Assembly: GCF_041929205.1 (NCBI RefSeq)
Contig: NZ_JBHFNT010000215.1
Direction: 5' to 3' (one strand)
Length of the DNA stretch: 64,000 bases
Source: Floridanema evergladense
GTDB lineage: Bacteria > Cyanobacteriota > Cyanobacteriia > Cyanobacteriales > Aerosakkonemataceae
How positions within the stretch are numbered: the first letter of the stretch is position 1; the number at the start of each line of letters is the position of its first letter. Made by a program: the position numbers and the translations under genes. Below the pieces are notes generated by a model. The model was not told the origin of the DNA and searched no databases. It saw nothing but the letters and a program-made list of their open reading frames with translations. Shown piece after piece: positions 7,845 through 16,707 of this stretch.

Positions 7845-8489
7845 ATGCGTCTTCCTTTACCACAATTTTCTGGTGTAACTCGCCACCCAAATCATTTTGC
7901 TGAGGTGATAGAAACTGCTACTTCGGAGTTTTTGGCTCAATGTTTGGAACCAGAAACTTTGAGTTTTCCGGCGATGCCGCCTTTTGGGAGTTGGGTTCGA
8001 TCGCTCGATGAAGAGTCAGGTAATCTGATTTATGCTGTGGTTTATCATGCTACTACTTCTCCGATCGATTCTGTACATCGCGCCCGTGCTTTGGGAATGT
8101 CTTTGGCTGAGTTAAGGGAAGAACAACCGCAAATTTTTGCGATGTTAAAAACGGAGTTTCGCGCTGCGATTGTGGGTTACAAAACTTCTGAAAAACCACA
8201 AAGTTTTTATCAACATATTCCTCCCCGTCCTCCCCAAATTCACCAAGCTGTTTATTTTTGCGAATCAGAAGAAATAATTGTATTTAGTGAAGAGTTTGAT
8301 TTTTTACGAATGCTTTTACAAGTACCGCAAGCGCCTGTAGATGCTCTTTGTGCGGCGGCAATTCGGGAAATTTATCAGTTAAGAAAGGGCGATCGCACTT
8401 GGTTGGTTAAGGCTGGACGTTATTTAAGTACGCTACTTAGAGATGATTACGATCGCTTAAGAGTTATTTTAAGTCAAATCCATTTGTAG
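7845..8489 (+). CDS. HAS-barrel domain protein of unknown function
   Basis: A 214-residue cytosolic protein without membrane segments. The N-terminal 90 residues (FGSWVRSLDEESGNLIYAVVYHATTSPIDS, split around strands) resemble the HAS barrel, the small beta-barrel found at the N-terminus of HerA-type ATPases. Here it is followed by about 120 residues of mixed helix without any ATPase motif. Similar stand-alone proteins occur across cyanobacteria as far as I recall. It has no Walker motif and no visible catalytic residues. It lies on the same strand as ndhS and the downstream antiporter, but 160-300 bp gaps make a tight operon unlikely. Family assignment is from memory and moderate. Confidence 0.6.
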   Translation: MRLPLPQFSGVTRHPNHFAEVIETATSEFLAQCLEPETLSFPAMPPFGSWVRSLDEESGNLIYAVVYHATTSPIDSVHRARALGMSLAELREEQPQIFAMLKTEFRAAIVGYKTSEKPQSFYQHIPPRPPQIHQAVYFCESEEIIVFSEEFDFLRMLLQVPQAPVDALCAAAIREIYQLRKGDRTWLVKAGRYLSTLLRDDYDRLRVILSQIHL

Positions 8490-8785
8490 TAAAGTATCTG
8501 GCTCGATCGGGATAACTGTAACTTTAACAACAATTGAATTTGAGATAAAAATCTAATTGATAATTGTTGCTTCACCTAAAGACGTAAATCTAAATCTATC
8601 CAGAGACTAATAGACTAACTATTTATTATGTGGTTAAATTATCTTGGCAAGTACCTGATTAACCTGCTAATAAGTTGAATGAATAATCCTGAAGTTGAAA
8701 AGTCAAAGCCCTCGTTGAATTAGCCAGGGCAATCATTAATCATCTTAAAATTAGCCAAAAAGTATTTTATTTAACCTGCTACATT

Positions 8786-10861
8786 ATGGAATCAATTTTG
8801 CACGTATTTGAGCAGCCAATAGTGCCATTTGCGATTTTGTTGGCTGTAATTCTCACTGTACCTCCCTTATTTGAAAAATTGCGATTGCCGGGATTAGTTG
8901 GTTTATTAGCAGCAGGTGTGCTCCTTGGCCCAAATGCTTTAAAAATACTGGAAACTAAACAACCAACGATGGAATTACTCTCAGACATTGGGTTAGTTTA
9001 CCTGATGTTTGTTGCAGGTTTAGAAGTTGATATGGAACAGTTCCGCAAAACTAAATATCGTTCCGCAGGTTTTGGCACTTTTACTTTTATAGTGCCGCTA
9101 ATTTTTGGAACAACTGTGGGACGGGTTTTTGGTTTTGACTGGAATGCGTCAATTTTAATTGGTTCTTTGTTTGCTTCTCATACACTTTTGGCTTATCCAA
9201 TTGTTAGCCGTCTTGGGGTAGTGGGAAATGAAGCGGTTACAGTGACAATTGGGGCGACAATTTTTACTGATATTGGTGCTTTATTAGTATTAGCTGTTTG
9301 TATTGCTATTCATAAAGGAGAGTTTTCTTTAACTAGTTTATTCACTTTGTTGGGGATGTTAATTGTTTATTCTGCGATCGTCCTTTTTGGTTTTGATTGG
9401 GCAGGTAGGCAATTTTTCCGGCGTACAGGTGACGATCAAGGTAATCAATTTTTATTTGTGTTGTTAGCAGTATTTCTGGCTGCTTTGGGTGCGGAATTAA
9501 TAGGAGTAGAAAAAATTGTTGGGGCTTTCTTGGCAGGTTTGGCAGTGAATGATGCGATCGGAGATGGGCCAGTCAAAGAAAAGGTAATATTTGTTGGTAG
9601 TGTCCTATTTATTCCCATTTTCTTTGTGGATATGGGATTACTAATTGATATTCCTGGTTTTCTGAAAAGTTTATCATCAATTTGGTTGACATTGGCAATT
9701 GTTGTTGGGTTAATTACGAGTAAATTTTTAGCTGCTTTGTTCGCTAAATTATCGTACCGCTACAACAACCAAGAATTATTAACTATGTGGTCATTATCTA
9801 TGCCTCAAGTTGCGGCAACTTTAGCCGCAACATTGGTGGGTTTTCGGGCAGGAATACTGAATGAAGGAGTATTAAATAGTGTGCTAGTATTAATGTTAGT
9901 AACCGCTACTTTGGGGCCATTAATTACTAGTAAAGTTGCTCCGGGTTTGCGTTTAAAAGAAACTCAGGTTGCACCTGCTCAACCGAAAACGGAAACAGAA
10001 ACAGACCGAAAAGATAGCTCTCTTTTTACCGTAGTAGTGTCAGTAAGGAATCCACAAACGGAAAGGTTTCTGATTGAAATGGCGGCAATATTGGCAAAGC
10101 ATGAAAATGGAAGAATTATGCCATTAGCTATTCCGCAAGCTCACGCGCACTTGGATGCTTCTGAGTTAGATGATGCTGTAAGACGAAATCAAATGTTACT
10201 CGATCGAGCTATGGAAATTAGTCGAGACTTGGGTGTAGACGCGGAAGCAATATTACGCATTGATGATGCTGTTGCTCAAGGAATTAGTCGTGCTAGTCGG
10301 GAAAAGAATGCTAATTTAATTGTCATGGGTTGGAGTAATCGTACTAGTTTTCGAGCACGTTTATTTGGCAATGTAATTGATGGGGTTTTATGGGCTTCTC
10401 ATTGTCCGGTGGCAATTACTCGGTTGCTTGATTCACCTAATAAATTACAGAGAATTTTAGTGCCGATGGAAAATTTTACTAATCAAGCTGTTAGGTTGAT
10501 AAGATTTACCAAGATTTTAGCAGATGCGAATCAAGCGCAAGTAACTTTGTTAAATGTTTGCGATCGCCGCACCTCTAATAATAAAATTGCTTGGACAACT
10601 TCCCAGATGAATCTGTTAGCTGAAAAATGGATGTCTGGAACTAATACTGATGTTAAGGTCGTTGCTAATGACGATATCGTAAAAGGAGTACTGATTGCCT
10701 CTCAACATTCGGATTTAGTGGTTTTGCGATCGGAACGGCAACGCACTGCTGGAGGATTGGCAATGAGTAATATTACCACCGAAATAGTACAACAGCTTAA
10801 TTGCTCATTCGTGTTGTTGGGAGAACCACAAAAAAATTATCAGGAAGTTGTTTCTTACTAA
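8786..10861 (+). CDS. CPA2-type cation/proton antiporter with two C-terminal USP domains
   Basis: A 691-residue protein. Residues 1 to about 385 form a Kef/NhaS-like monovalent cation:proton antiporter with 11-13 hydrophobic segments. The conserved acidic positions are visible in GLVYLMFVAGLEVDMEQF, GATIFTDIGALL and FFVDMGLLIDIP. After a polar linker (about 385-410) two universal stress protein-like domains follow (about 412-550 and 556-685). The first contains IVMGWSNRTSFRARLFGN, a variant of the USP nucleotide-binding loop. In cyanobacteria such proteins exchange Na+ or K+ for H+; the ion cannot be read from sequence. The ATG at 8786 has no clear Shine-Dalgarno site, and the gene is preceded by 296 bp of AT-rich DNA without another gene. 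Confidence 0.88.
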   Translation: MESILHVFEQPIVPFAILLAVILTVPPLFEKLRLPGLVGLLAAGVLLGPNALKILETKQPTMELLSDIGLVYLMFVAGLEVDMEQFRKTKYRSAGFGTFTFIVPLIFGTTVGRVFGFDWNASILIGSLFASHTLLAYPIVSRLGVVGNEAVTVTIGATIFTDIGALLVLAVCIAIHKGEFSLTSLFTLLGMLIVYSAIVLFGFDWAGRQFFRRTGDDQGNQFLFVLLAVFLAALGAELIGVEKIVGAFLAGLAVNDAIGDGPVKEKVIFVGSVLFIPIFFVDMGLLIDIPGFLKSLSSIWLTLAIVVGLITSKFLAALFAKLSYRYNNQELLTMWSLSMPQVAATLAATLVGFRAGILNEGVLNSVLVLMLVTATLGPLITSKVAPGLRLKETQVAPAQPKTETETDRKDSSLFTVVVSVRNPQTERFLIEMAAILAKHENGRIMPLAIPQAHAHLDASELDDAVRRNQMLLDRAMEISRDLGVDAEAILRIDDAVAQGISRASREKNANLIVMGWSNRTSFRARLFGNVIDGVLWASHCPVAITRLLDSPNKLQRILVPMENFTNQAVRLIRFTKILADANQAQVTLLNVCDRRTSNNKIAWTTSQMNLLAEKWMSGTNTDVKVVANDDIVKGVLIASQHSDLVVLRSERQRTAGGLAMSNITTEIVQQLNCSFVLLGEPQKNYQEVVSY

Positions 10862-11035
10862 GTTAACCAACAAGTTATCAGAAACAAAAAACGGATAATG
10901 TCAAATTTAACTAAGTTGACAGCAATTTTGGGGATTTTTGTATTTAATGCTACATTAATTGTGCCAAAATTTAAGCAGGCAAATCAATAAATTTAGCAAT
11001 ATGAGCTTTAGATAAGGAGGAGCGAATTTAGGTGC

Positions 11036-11173
11036 TTAAATTTCGTTGGATTCTTCCATAATTTCAATTATTACCCAACCGATATAAGAGAGGGCTATTA
11101 CTAGTACAACAGAAACTAGATAGCTCAGTGCGAATGTTTGCAGTGCGGAAGCGAAGGAAATGTATGGTGCCAT
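11036..11173 (-). CDS. Small single-pass membrane peptide, 45 aa, unknown
   Basis: A reverse-strand frame of 45 codons encodes MAPYISFASALQTFALSY, a strongly hydrophobic stretch (LVSVVLVIALSYIGWVIIEI) and an acidic end MEESNEI. The ATG at 11173 is preceded by a perfect AGGAGG with six bases of spacing, one of the best ribosome sites in the window. The predicted single helix of about 22 residues with a short acidic C-terminus resembles the small subunits of photosynthetic or respiratory complexes in general form. I do not recognise a specific family (not PsbX, PsbN, PetN, NdhP or NdhQ by sequence). It stands alone between the antiporter and an unknown gene. Confidence 0.6.
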   Translation of the reverse strand: MAPYISFASALQTFALSYLVSVVLVIALSYIGWVIIEIMEESNEI

Positions 11174-11453
11174 AATTGGCCTCCTGAACATTATGCTATT
11201 TCTAATATTCCCTCAATTTCCATCTTTTTATCTACTGATTTCTAGTGATTTATACTCTATTTTTGGTTGAGTTGGCTTAAATTTTGTGATAATTGTATTA
11301 AGTAGAACAAATTGATGGGGAAAGCACCAGTGCGATCGCTAACGGCAATTAACTAATAAGGAATTGCGATGTTCTAAATTATGCAATTAGAGGAGAAAAT
11401 TGCCTTAATCCTCTCCCCTGCTACCTCAATAAGTAATTCAGATGGGTGATAGC
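11174..11453. other. Non-coding region with dispersed repeat copy 2
   Basis: AT-rich DNA upstream of the 45-aa peptide gene. A possible minus-strand -10 element (TATAAA) lies near 11255. At 11405-11455 it holds the second copy of the CTCCCCTGCT...CTCAATAAGTAATTCAGATG repeat seen upstream of mrp; this copy overlaps the end of the next gene. Nothing else was found. Confidence 0.5.
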
Positions 11454-11804
11454 TTAATGAGTACGGCGAGAGGGATTTTGTAACAATTTCCCGTCTCCGT
11501 CTATACTAAAATCTTGTCCGGGAATTAAACCCTTAGCAATTAACTGTTTATAGTTAGTTATGGCTATTATTCTCTGAATTTCCCTTTTAATCTCAGTCGG
11601 AATTAAATTTTCTGCACACCAGAAAAACAAATCCATATCACACCATAACAAACGTTCCATACTCACTAACACTACGCCAGCTACCTCTTCTTGAGATAGT
11701 TGTGCTTTTAAACTCTCAATCAAGTCAGAAATAATCTCTCGGCGGCGAGTCATCATCGCCATAGTCAACTTAGAAATTTCTTCGTCTAACTGGAAATAAT
11801 TCAT
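11454..11804 (-). CDS. Hypothetical protein, 116 aa
   Basis: A soluble, mostly helical 116-residue protein that I do not recognise. It begins MNYFQLDEEISKLTMAMMTR and contains LLWCDMDLFFWCAENLIP with two cysteines ten residues apart and no other metal-like pattern. Its last ten codons overlap the dispersed repeat at 11405-11455, so the C-terminus may have been altered by repeat DNA. The start ATG at 11804 has a weak AAGGTG site. It is divergent from the 12145 gene with 340 bp between them. Coding is supported mainly by the long intact frame and normal codon use. Confidence 0.55.
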   Translation of the reverse strand: MNYFQLDEEISKLTMAMMTRRREIISDLIESLKAQLSQEEVAGVVLVSMERLLWCDMDLFFWCAENLIPTEIKREIQRIIAITNYKQLIAKGLIPGQDFSIDGDGKLLQNPSRRTH

Positions 11805-12144
11805 GTTAACAACACCTTGGAGTTATTGAGCGTAAGCTTGTTTGTTGAAAATTTGCCGTTCTGCTAAGTATACCCAAAGGCGGATACAAATATATCCCTA
11901 GTGGGATGGCAAAATATAAATTTTTCTACAATTTTGACAACTAGTTGATAAAATCTTTATCAAGATGAGGTAGTCTGGTAACTGTGTGAGGTAATCTATA
12001 AGAAGTCGCGGTCTACTGACTTTACAGGAGATTGCTAGATTTTGTTAGGGAAATAGAACATCTGTACAGACTCTAGGATGGTCCGATCGTAATAAAATAG
12101 ACTCAAGACTTTCTCAATCTCAATAGTTGAGTGTGGTAGCAATA
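11805..12144. other. Intergenic region between divergent genes
   Basis: About 340 bp of AT-rich DNA that must hold promoters for both flanking unknown genes. One candidate rightward pair is TTGTTA near 12042 with a weak TACAGA 17 bases later. No hairpin, repeat or small reading frame stands out. Confidence 0.35.
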
Positions 12145-12930
12145 ATGAAAGCTTTATCCTTGCTTGATGAAGTCGTAAAAAACTTAGAAGCGCATGAAAA
12201 TTCTTTACGTATTAGAAAACTCCTTTATGCAATTTGTAAAAGTAAGTGGGAAAATGATGTTAATAAGTTAAATAGCATAAAATTAAAAGAACTAATTCAA
12301 GAATTGCAAATAGCCAATCCAACTTTAGATTATTTGAATTTTTCCTTAGATAAAATTGTCAAAACTTTGAATAAACCAATGGAATATGCTTTAGTAGCTG
12401 ATGCCATTGTAGAACAGATGACGAGGCTTTATCCAGAGCAAGAGGAAGCCACGCAACAAATAGTTGTGCCACAATCATTGGAATACAAACCTAATTTGGG
12501 ATGGGATGAAACGCCAATAACTTACGATCCTTTCGAGTTGCGAGTGGAGATTATGAAATATACTAATCCACTGCGGGTGAAAATATTGGCATATTCGATC
12601 GCTTATCATACCTTCGACTTTAGTTCCCAAGATTGGTTAAGCTTAAAAAGCAAAGAATTAGACGATTTAATGCACAAATTATTTGACAGATGCAAAACTT
12701 TAAAAGACTTGGAATATCGCTTGCAAACAGTAGCGAAAACTTTAGAACCAACAGATGAATATACACAAGCAGCAGGGGCAGTTTATCAAGCAATGAAACG
12801 CCACTATGCTAACCGGGAATCAGATCAATATCAACCAGAAAATTTTGTCATGAATTTTGATGGCGAAATTACAGGTGCAAAGAATGAAGAAGATGATGGC
12901 GAAGAAACTTGTCAAATTCGCCAATCTTAA
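12145..12930 (+). CDS. Unknown protein built of two tandem homologous helical domains
   Basis: A 261-residue protein of two diverged copies of one helical module. Copy 1 (residues about 14-104) carries LRIRKLLYAICKSKWEND, IKLKELIQELQ, and YLNFSLDKIVKTLNKPMEYA with VADAIVEQM. Copy 2 (about 145-240) carries LRVKILAYSIAYHTFDF, LKSKELDDLMHKL, and LEYRLQTVAKTLEPTDEY with AGAVYQAMKRHY. The spacing of motifs is the same in both, so an internal duplication is clear. An acidic tail follows. No known family, signal or membrane segment. The frame opens at a TTG at 12127, but the ATG at 12145 is the likelier start. It is 39 bp upstream of the pentapeptide-repeat gene and probably co-transcribed with it. 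Confidence 0.7.
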   Translation: MKALSLLDEVVKNLEAHENSLRIRKLLYAICKSKWENDVNKLNSIKLKELIQELQIANPTLDYLNFSLDKIVKTLNKPMEYALVADAIVEQMTRLYPEQEEATQQIVVPQSLEYKPNLGWDETPITYDPFELRVEIMKYTNPLRVKILAYSIAYHTFDFSSQDWLSLKSKELDDLMHKLFDRCKTLKDLEYRLQTVAKTLEPTDEYTQAAGAVYQAMKRHYANRESDQYQPENFVMNFDGEITGAKNEEDDGEETCQIRQS

Positions 12931-12969
12931 AACCTGAAAAAATTTAGATTCACAATTACACCAACCAAT

Positions 12970-13962
12970 ATGAATCCTAATGAACTGTTAAAACGTTATG
13001 CCGCAGGTGAAACAAATTTTGTGGGAATTAATTTGCGTGGTGTCAATCTTTTTAATGCAGATTTGATTGGCATAACTCTCACGGGTGCAGATTTAAATGG
13101 GGCAAACTTAATCTTTTCTTACCTCAGTCGGGCGCATTTACGCAAAGCAAATTTGATTCGAGCAAAACTGGATGGTGCAAACTTAAATCAGGCAAATTTA
13201 ACTGCTGCTAATTTACACAATGCTGATTTACATGGTGCTAGTTTAAAAGGTGCTGATTTACGCAGTGCAGATATTACCTTAGCCAATCTTTTAGATGCTA
13301 ATTTAATGGATGCAGATTTGCGGGGAACTAACTTAAGTGGTGCTAATCTCACAGGTGCTTGCTTGCGGGGAGCAAATTTCCGAGAAGAAAAGAGAATTTA
13401 CACGGCGAATTTACTCGGCGCAAATTTACACAAAGCTGATTTACGAGGTGCGAATTTAACGGGAGCAAATTTAGCGAAAGTAGATTTGAGTGGCGCTAAT
13501 TTAACGGAAACAACTTTACGGGATGCAGATTTAAGTGGCGCTAATTTAGCTGGGGCAAAATTAGGTAATTCTTATCTCAGCGATGCCAATTTGAATGGGG
13601 CAAATTTAGCTGGTGCTTATCTGCGAAATACCAAATTAGAACGGGCAAATTTAGCTGATGCAGATTTGACAAATGCAGACTTACAAGGTTCTTTGCTGAC
13701 AGATGCGAAGATGAGTAAGGCGAAAATGAGTAGGGCAAATTTGAGTCGGGCGAGATTAATTAAAGTTGATTTAAGTCGGGTAGATTTCCGGGAAGCGAAC
13801 TTATCTGAAGCGGAATTAATTGAAGCTTATTTGGCAAGGGCTGACTTTTCTGGTGCGAATTTGCGAAAGGCGAATTTTACTAGAGCAGAATTGAGTAGTG
13901 CTAATTTAATGGGTGCAGATTTAGAAGGTGCTACTATGCCTGATGGTTCAATTCATGAATAA
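12970..13962 (+). CDS. Pentapeptide-repeat protein
   Basis: A 330-residue protein made almost entirely of A(D/N)LXX pentapeptide repeats from about residue 20 to 325, for example ADLNGANLIFSYLSRAHL and ANLTGANLAKVDLSGANL. These form a right-handed four-sided beta helix. Cyanobacteria carry many such proteins, and most have no known role; a few others mimic DNA and inhibit gyrase. One interruption occurs near residues 138-146 (REEKRIYT), where the repeat is broken and then resumes. There is no signal peptide or membrane segment. It follows the duplicated-domain gene by 39 bp on the same strand, so the pair may work together (inference). Confidence 0.92.
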   Translation: MNPNELLKRYAAGETNFVGINLRGVNLFNADLIGITLTGADLNGANLIFSYLSRAHLRKANLIRAKLDGANLNQANLTAANLHNADLHGASLKGADLRSADITLANLLDANLMDADLRGTNLSGANLTGACLRGANFREEKRIYTANLLGANLHKADLRGANLTGANLAKVDLSGANLTETTLRDADLSGANLAGAKLGNSYLSDANLNGANLAGAYLRNTKLERANLADADLTNADLQGSLLTDAKMSKAKMSRANLSRARLIKVDLSRVDFREANLSEAELIEAYLARADFSGANLRKANFTRAELSSANLMGADLEGATMPDGSIHE

Positions 13963-14062
13963 AGGAATTTTTTAATTGAAATTTGTTTTGTTTCTCAAGC
14001 TGATGAAGTTGCTACTTTGTCAGCTTTGATGCTTATTATATAACTGAAGAACGAGTTTATAC

Positions 14063-14578
14063 TTATACAACTGGGGAATAATTAGTCGCCTTAAAGCCAT
14101 CATGAAACACAATAACTCCCTGGGGAATTTTTTGGGTAAAGGGCAAAATCAGGAAAAACTCTTGGGGAATTCCTTCATGAATCAACTCTGGATAATTCTT
14201 GAAACCAAAACGCTTGTAATAATTCGGATCTCCTACAAGGGCACAACCTTGGGCTCCCATATCTTTTAACAAAGACAAACCTTCATTGATCAGCGTTTTC
14301 CCAATCCCCTGCTTTTGATAATCTGGCAATACTGAAATTGGGCCGAGTCCATACCAACCTGCGGTACCATCTGATATTGTTACTGGTGAAAAAGCAATAT
14401 GTCCTACGACTTTTCGATCGATCTCCGCAACCAGAGAGATAGTCAGCACACCAGCAGCACGCAAGGCGTGTATGATAAATTGATCCGTATGGTTGCTAAT
14501 CGGATGATTTTTAAAAGCGGCTATTGTAACTTCTGTAATTACTTCAATATCTGTATCTCTTTCGTTTCTGATAATCAC
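14063..14578 (-). CDS. GNAT-family N-acetyltransferase
   Basis: A 171-residue GCN5-related acetyltransferase resembling the YhbS-type group. Motif A, which binds acetyl-CoA pyrophosphate, is VLPDYQKQGIGKTLI (Q-x-x-G-I-G), preceded by GWYGLGPIS and followed by ALVGDPNYYKRFGFKNYPEL, a characteristic stretch of this subgroup. The substrate is unknown. The frame could open at an ATG at 14590, but GGAGGT lies just inside it and is correctly spaced for the GTG at 14578, giving MIIRNERDTDIEVI as N-terminus. It is convergent with the pentapeptide gene and stands alone. Confidence 0.87.
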   Translation of the reverse strand: MIIRNERDTDIEVITEVTIAAFKNHPISNHTDQFIIHALRAAGVLTISLVAEIDRKVVGHIAFSPVTISDGTAGWYGLGPISVLPDYQKQGIGKTLINEGLSLLKDMGAQGCALVGDPNYYKRFGFKNYPELIHEGIPQEFFLILPFTQKIPQGVIVFHDGFKATNYSPVV

Positions 14579-14654
14579 TTTAACCTCCATAAATCATTAT
14601 ATTATCCATCAAGTTGCTAATTTGAATAAACTGGAAAATTGCGAAGTCTTTTTT

Positions 14655-14699
14655 TTAACGCAGATGAAAGCAGATGAACGCAGATAAACGCAGATGATT
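14655..14699. repeat. AACGCAGATGAA tandem repeat
   Basis: Four units of (A)ACGCAGAT(G/A)AA lie between the divergent acetyltransferase and ABC-F genes, following a run of eight T. Repeats of this wording are common in cyanobacterial intergenic DNA. No function visible. Confidence 0.6.
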
Positions 14700-14772
14700 T
14701 TTGATGATAGTTTGGTAACACAGAAGTCTGGGAGAGCGTTACACTAGGTTATTGGTGGACAAGCTGGGAATT

Positions 14773-16692
14773 ATGACTATTTTTTCTTTGCGATCGCTAA
14801 AAAAAGACTTCGGCATTAAGGAAATTCTCAAAGATGCCAGTTTTAGTTTAGATGAGGGTGATAAAGTTGGGCTAATTGGCACTAATGGTTCGGGAAAATC
14901 TACTTTATTGAAAATGATCGCAGGTTTAGAACCAATTGACGGGGGCGAAATTTGGGTTAACTCTGGATCGAAAATTGTCTACCTACCTCAACAACCAAAT
15001 TTAGATGAAAATCACACGGTTTTAGAGCAGATTTTTGCTGATAGTGGCGAAAAAATGGCGTTAGTGCGGGAATATGAAGAAATTTCCGAGAAATTAGCTC
15101 ATGGACAGGGAGATCATGATAAATTAATGTCGCGTTTGTCTAGTGTTTCGCAACGCATGGAAGAGGTGGGTGCGTGGGAATTGGAAACGAATGCGAAAGT
15201 GATTTTAAGTAAGTTGGGAATTGAAGATTTTAATGCCAAAATTGGTGATTTGTCTGGCGGTTATCGGAAAAGAATTGCTTTAGCAACGGCGCTTTTATCT
15301 GAACCTGATGTATTATTAATGGATGAACCGACGAACCATTTAGATGCGCTTTCGGTGGAGTGGTTACAGAGTTATTTGAATCGATTTCGTGGTGCTTTGT
15401 TGTTGATTACGCACGATCGCTATTTTTTGGATAAAGTTACTAATCGAATTATTGAGATCGATCGCGCCGACCTTTACACTTATTCTGGTAACTACGCTTA
15501 TTATTTAGAGAAAAAGGCGGAATCTGAGGAATCAGCTATTAGTAGTCAACGCAAACACGCCGGAGTTTTGCGCCGAGAATTAGAATGGTTGAAAAGAGGG
15601 CCAAAAGCACGCAGTACTAAGCAAAAAGCGCGGATCGATCGCGTTCGAGAAATGCAAGCGCAAGAGTTCAAACAAGTGCAAGGAAAAGTGGAAATTTCTA
15701 CTGTTGGACGACGCATTGGCAAGAAAGTAATTGAACTAAAAGAAGTTTGCAAAGCTTATGGCGATCGCACTTTAATTAAGGATTTTACCTATAGTTTTAA
15801 TCCCGAAGATCGCATCGGTATTATTGGTAGCAACGGTGCGGGAAAATCCACGTTAATGAATATTATTACCGGAAAAGTGCAGCCGGATTCGGGAACTGTG
15901 GAAATTGGTTCGACGATTCATATTGGTTATTTCGATCAACACTCGGATGATGTAAATATAAACGAAAATCAACGAGTAATTGATTACTTGAAAAATATAG
16001 CCGAACTGGTAGAAACTTCCGACGGAAGTGTAATAACTGCTTCGCAAATGTTAGAAAGATTTCTGTTTCCGCCAAATCAACAATATGCGCCAATTAGTAA
16101 ACTTTCTGGTGGGGAAAGACGGAGATTGTTTTTACTTAAAGTGTTGATGAGTGCGCCAAATGTATTGATTTTAGATGAACCAACAAACGATCTAGATGTG
16201 CAAACTTTAGGAGTTTTGGAAGAGTATTTGGAAGATTTTAATGGTTGTGTAATTGTGGTGTCGCACGATCGCTATTTTCTCGATCGCACTGTTGATGTAA
16301 TTTTTGCTTTTGAGGATGGAGGAATTTTACGTCAATATCCCGGAAATTATTCGGTTTATTTAGATTATAAAGCTGCCGCAGAAACCGAAGAAAAAGAAAC
16401 CAAAAAATCTAAAGAAGTTTCCGCATCTAACAATCAAAAACCTAAAACCGAAACTCCCAAATCCGATCGACCCCGCAAACTTTCTTTTAAAGAGAAGCGG
16501 GAATACGAAGAATTAGAAAACAAAATTCCTGAAATGGAAGCGGAAAAAGAAGCAGTTGAGAAAATTCTCTACAATAATCCTCCCAGTGATTTTAGTGAAT
16601 TACAAAAATTAACTGATAAATTGGCAGAGTTGACGGAAGCGATCGATTCTGCGACTGAAAGATGGTTAGAATTAGCAGAAAGAGCGAGTTAA
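14773..16692 (+). CDS. ABC-F family ATPase, Uup-like
   Basis: A 639-residue soluble protein with two ABC ATPase domains and no membrane segment. Domain 1: Walker A GTNGSGKST, signature LSGGYRKR, Walker B LLMDEPTNHLD. Domain 2: GSNGAGKST, LSGGERRR, LILDEPTNDLD. Between them lies the ABC-F linker with REMQAQEFKQVQ, and at the end a charged C-terminal coiled coil (about 575-639, KREYEELENKIPEMEAEKEA), which is typical of Uup. ABC-F proteins act on ribosomes; Uup has also been linked to branched DNA and transposon precise excision. The frame opens at a TTG at 14752, but the ATG at 14773 gives the conserved MTIFSLRSLKKDFG start. Both ATPase sites look intact. Confidence 0.92.
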   Translation: MTIFSLRSLKKDFGIKEILKDASFSLDEGDKVGLIGTNGSGKSTLLKMIAGLEPIDGGEIWVNSGSKIVYLPQQPNLDENHTVLEQIFADSGEKMALVREYEEISEKLAHGQGDHDKLMSRLSSVSQRMEEVGAWELETNAKVILSKLGIEDFNAKIGDLSGGYRKRIALATALLSEPDVLLMDEPTNHLDALSVEWLQSYLNRFRGALLLITHDRYFLDKVTNRIIEIDRADLYTYSGNYAYYLEKKAESEESAISSQRKHAGVLRRELEWLKRGPKARSTKQKARIDRVREMQAQEFKQVQGKVEISTVGRRIGKKVIELKEVCKAYGDRTLIKDFTYSFNPEDRIGIIGSNGAGKSTLMNIITGKVQPDSGTVEIGSTIHIGYFDQHSDDVNINENQRVIDYLKNIAELVETSDGSVITASQMLERFLFPPNQQYAPISKLSGGERRRLFLLKVLMSAPNVLILDEPTNDLDVQTLGVLEEYLEDFNGCVIVVSHDRYFLDRTVDVIFAFEDGGILRQYPGNYSVYLDYKAAAETEEKETKKSKEVSASNNQKPKTETPKSDRPRKLSFKEKREYEELENKIPEMEAEKEAVEKILYNNPPSDFSELQKLTDKLAELTEAIDSATERWLELAERAS

Positions 16693-16707
16693 TTGTTGGT
16701 ATAAGGC

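Noticed and set aside
8628..8678. 16-codon hydrophobic frame upstream of the antiporter
   Set aside because: No ribosome site; length and composition are easily explained by AT-rich DNA.
10898..10990. 30-codon plus-strand frame after the antiporter gene (MSNLTKLTAILGIFVFNATL...)
   Set aside because: It has a hydrophobic stretch but no ribosome site and no known match; too short to call without conservation data.
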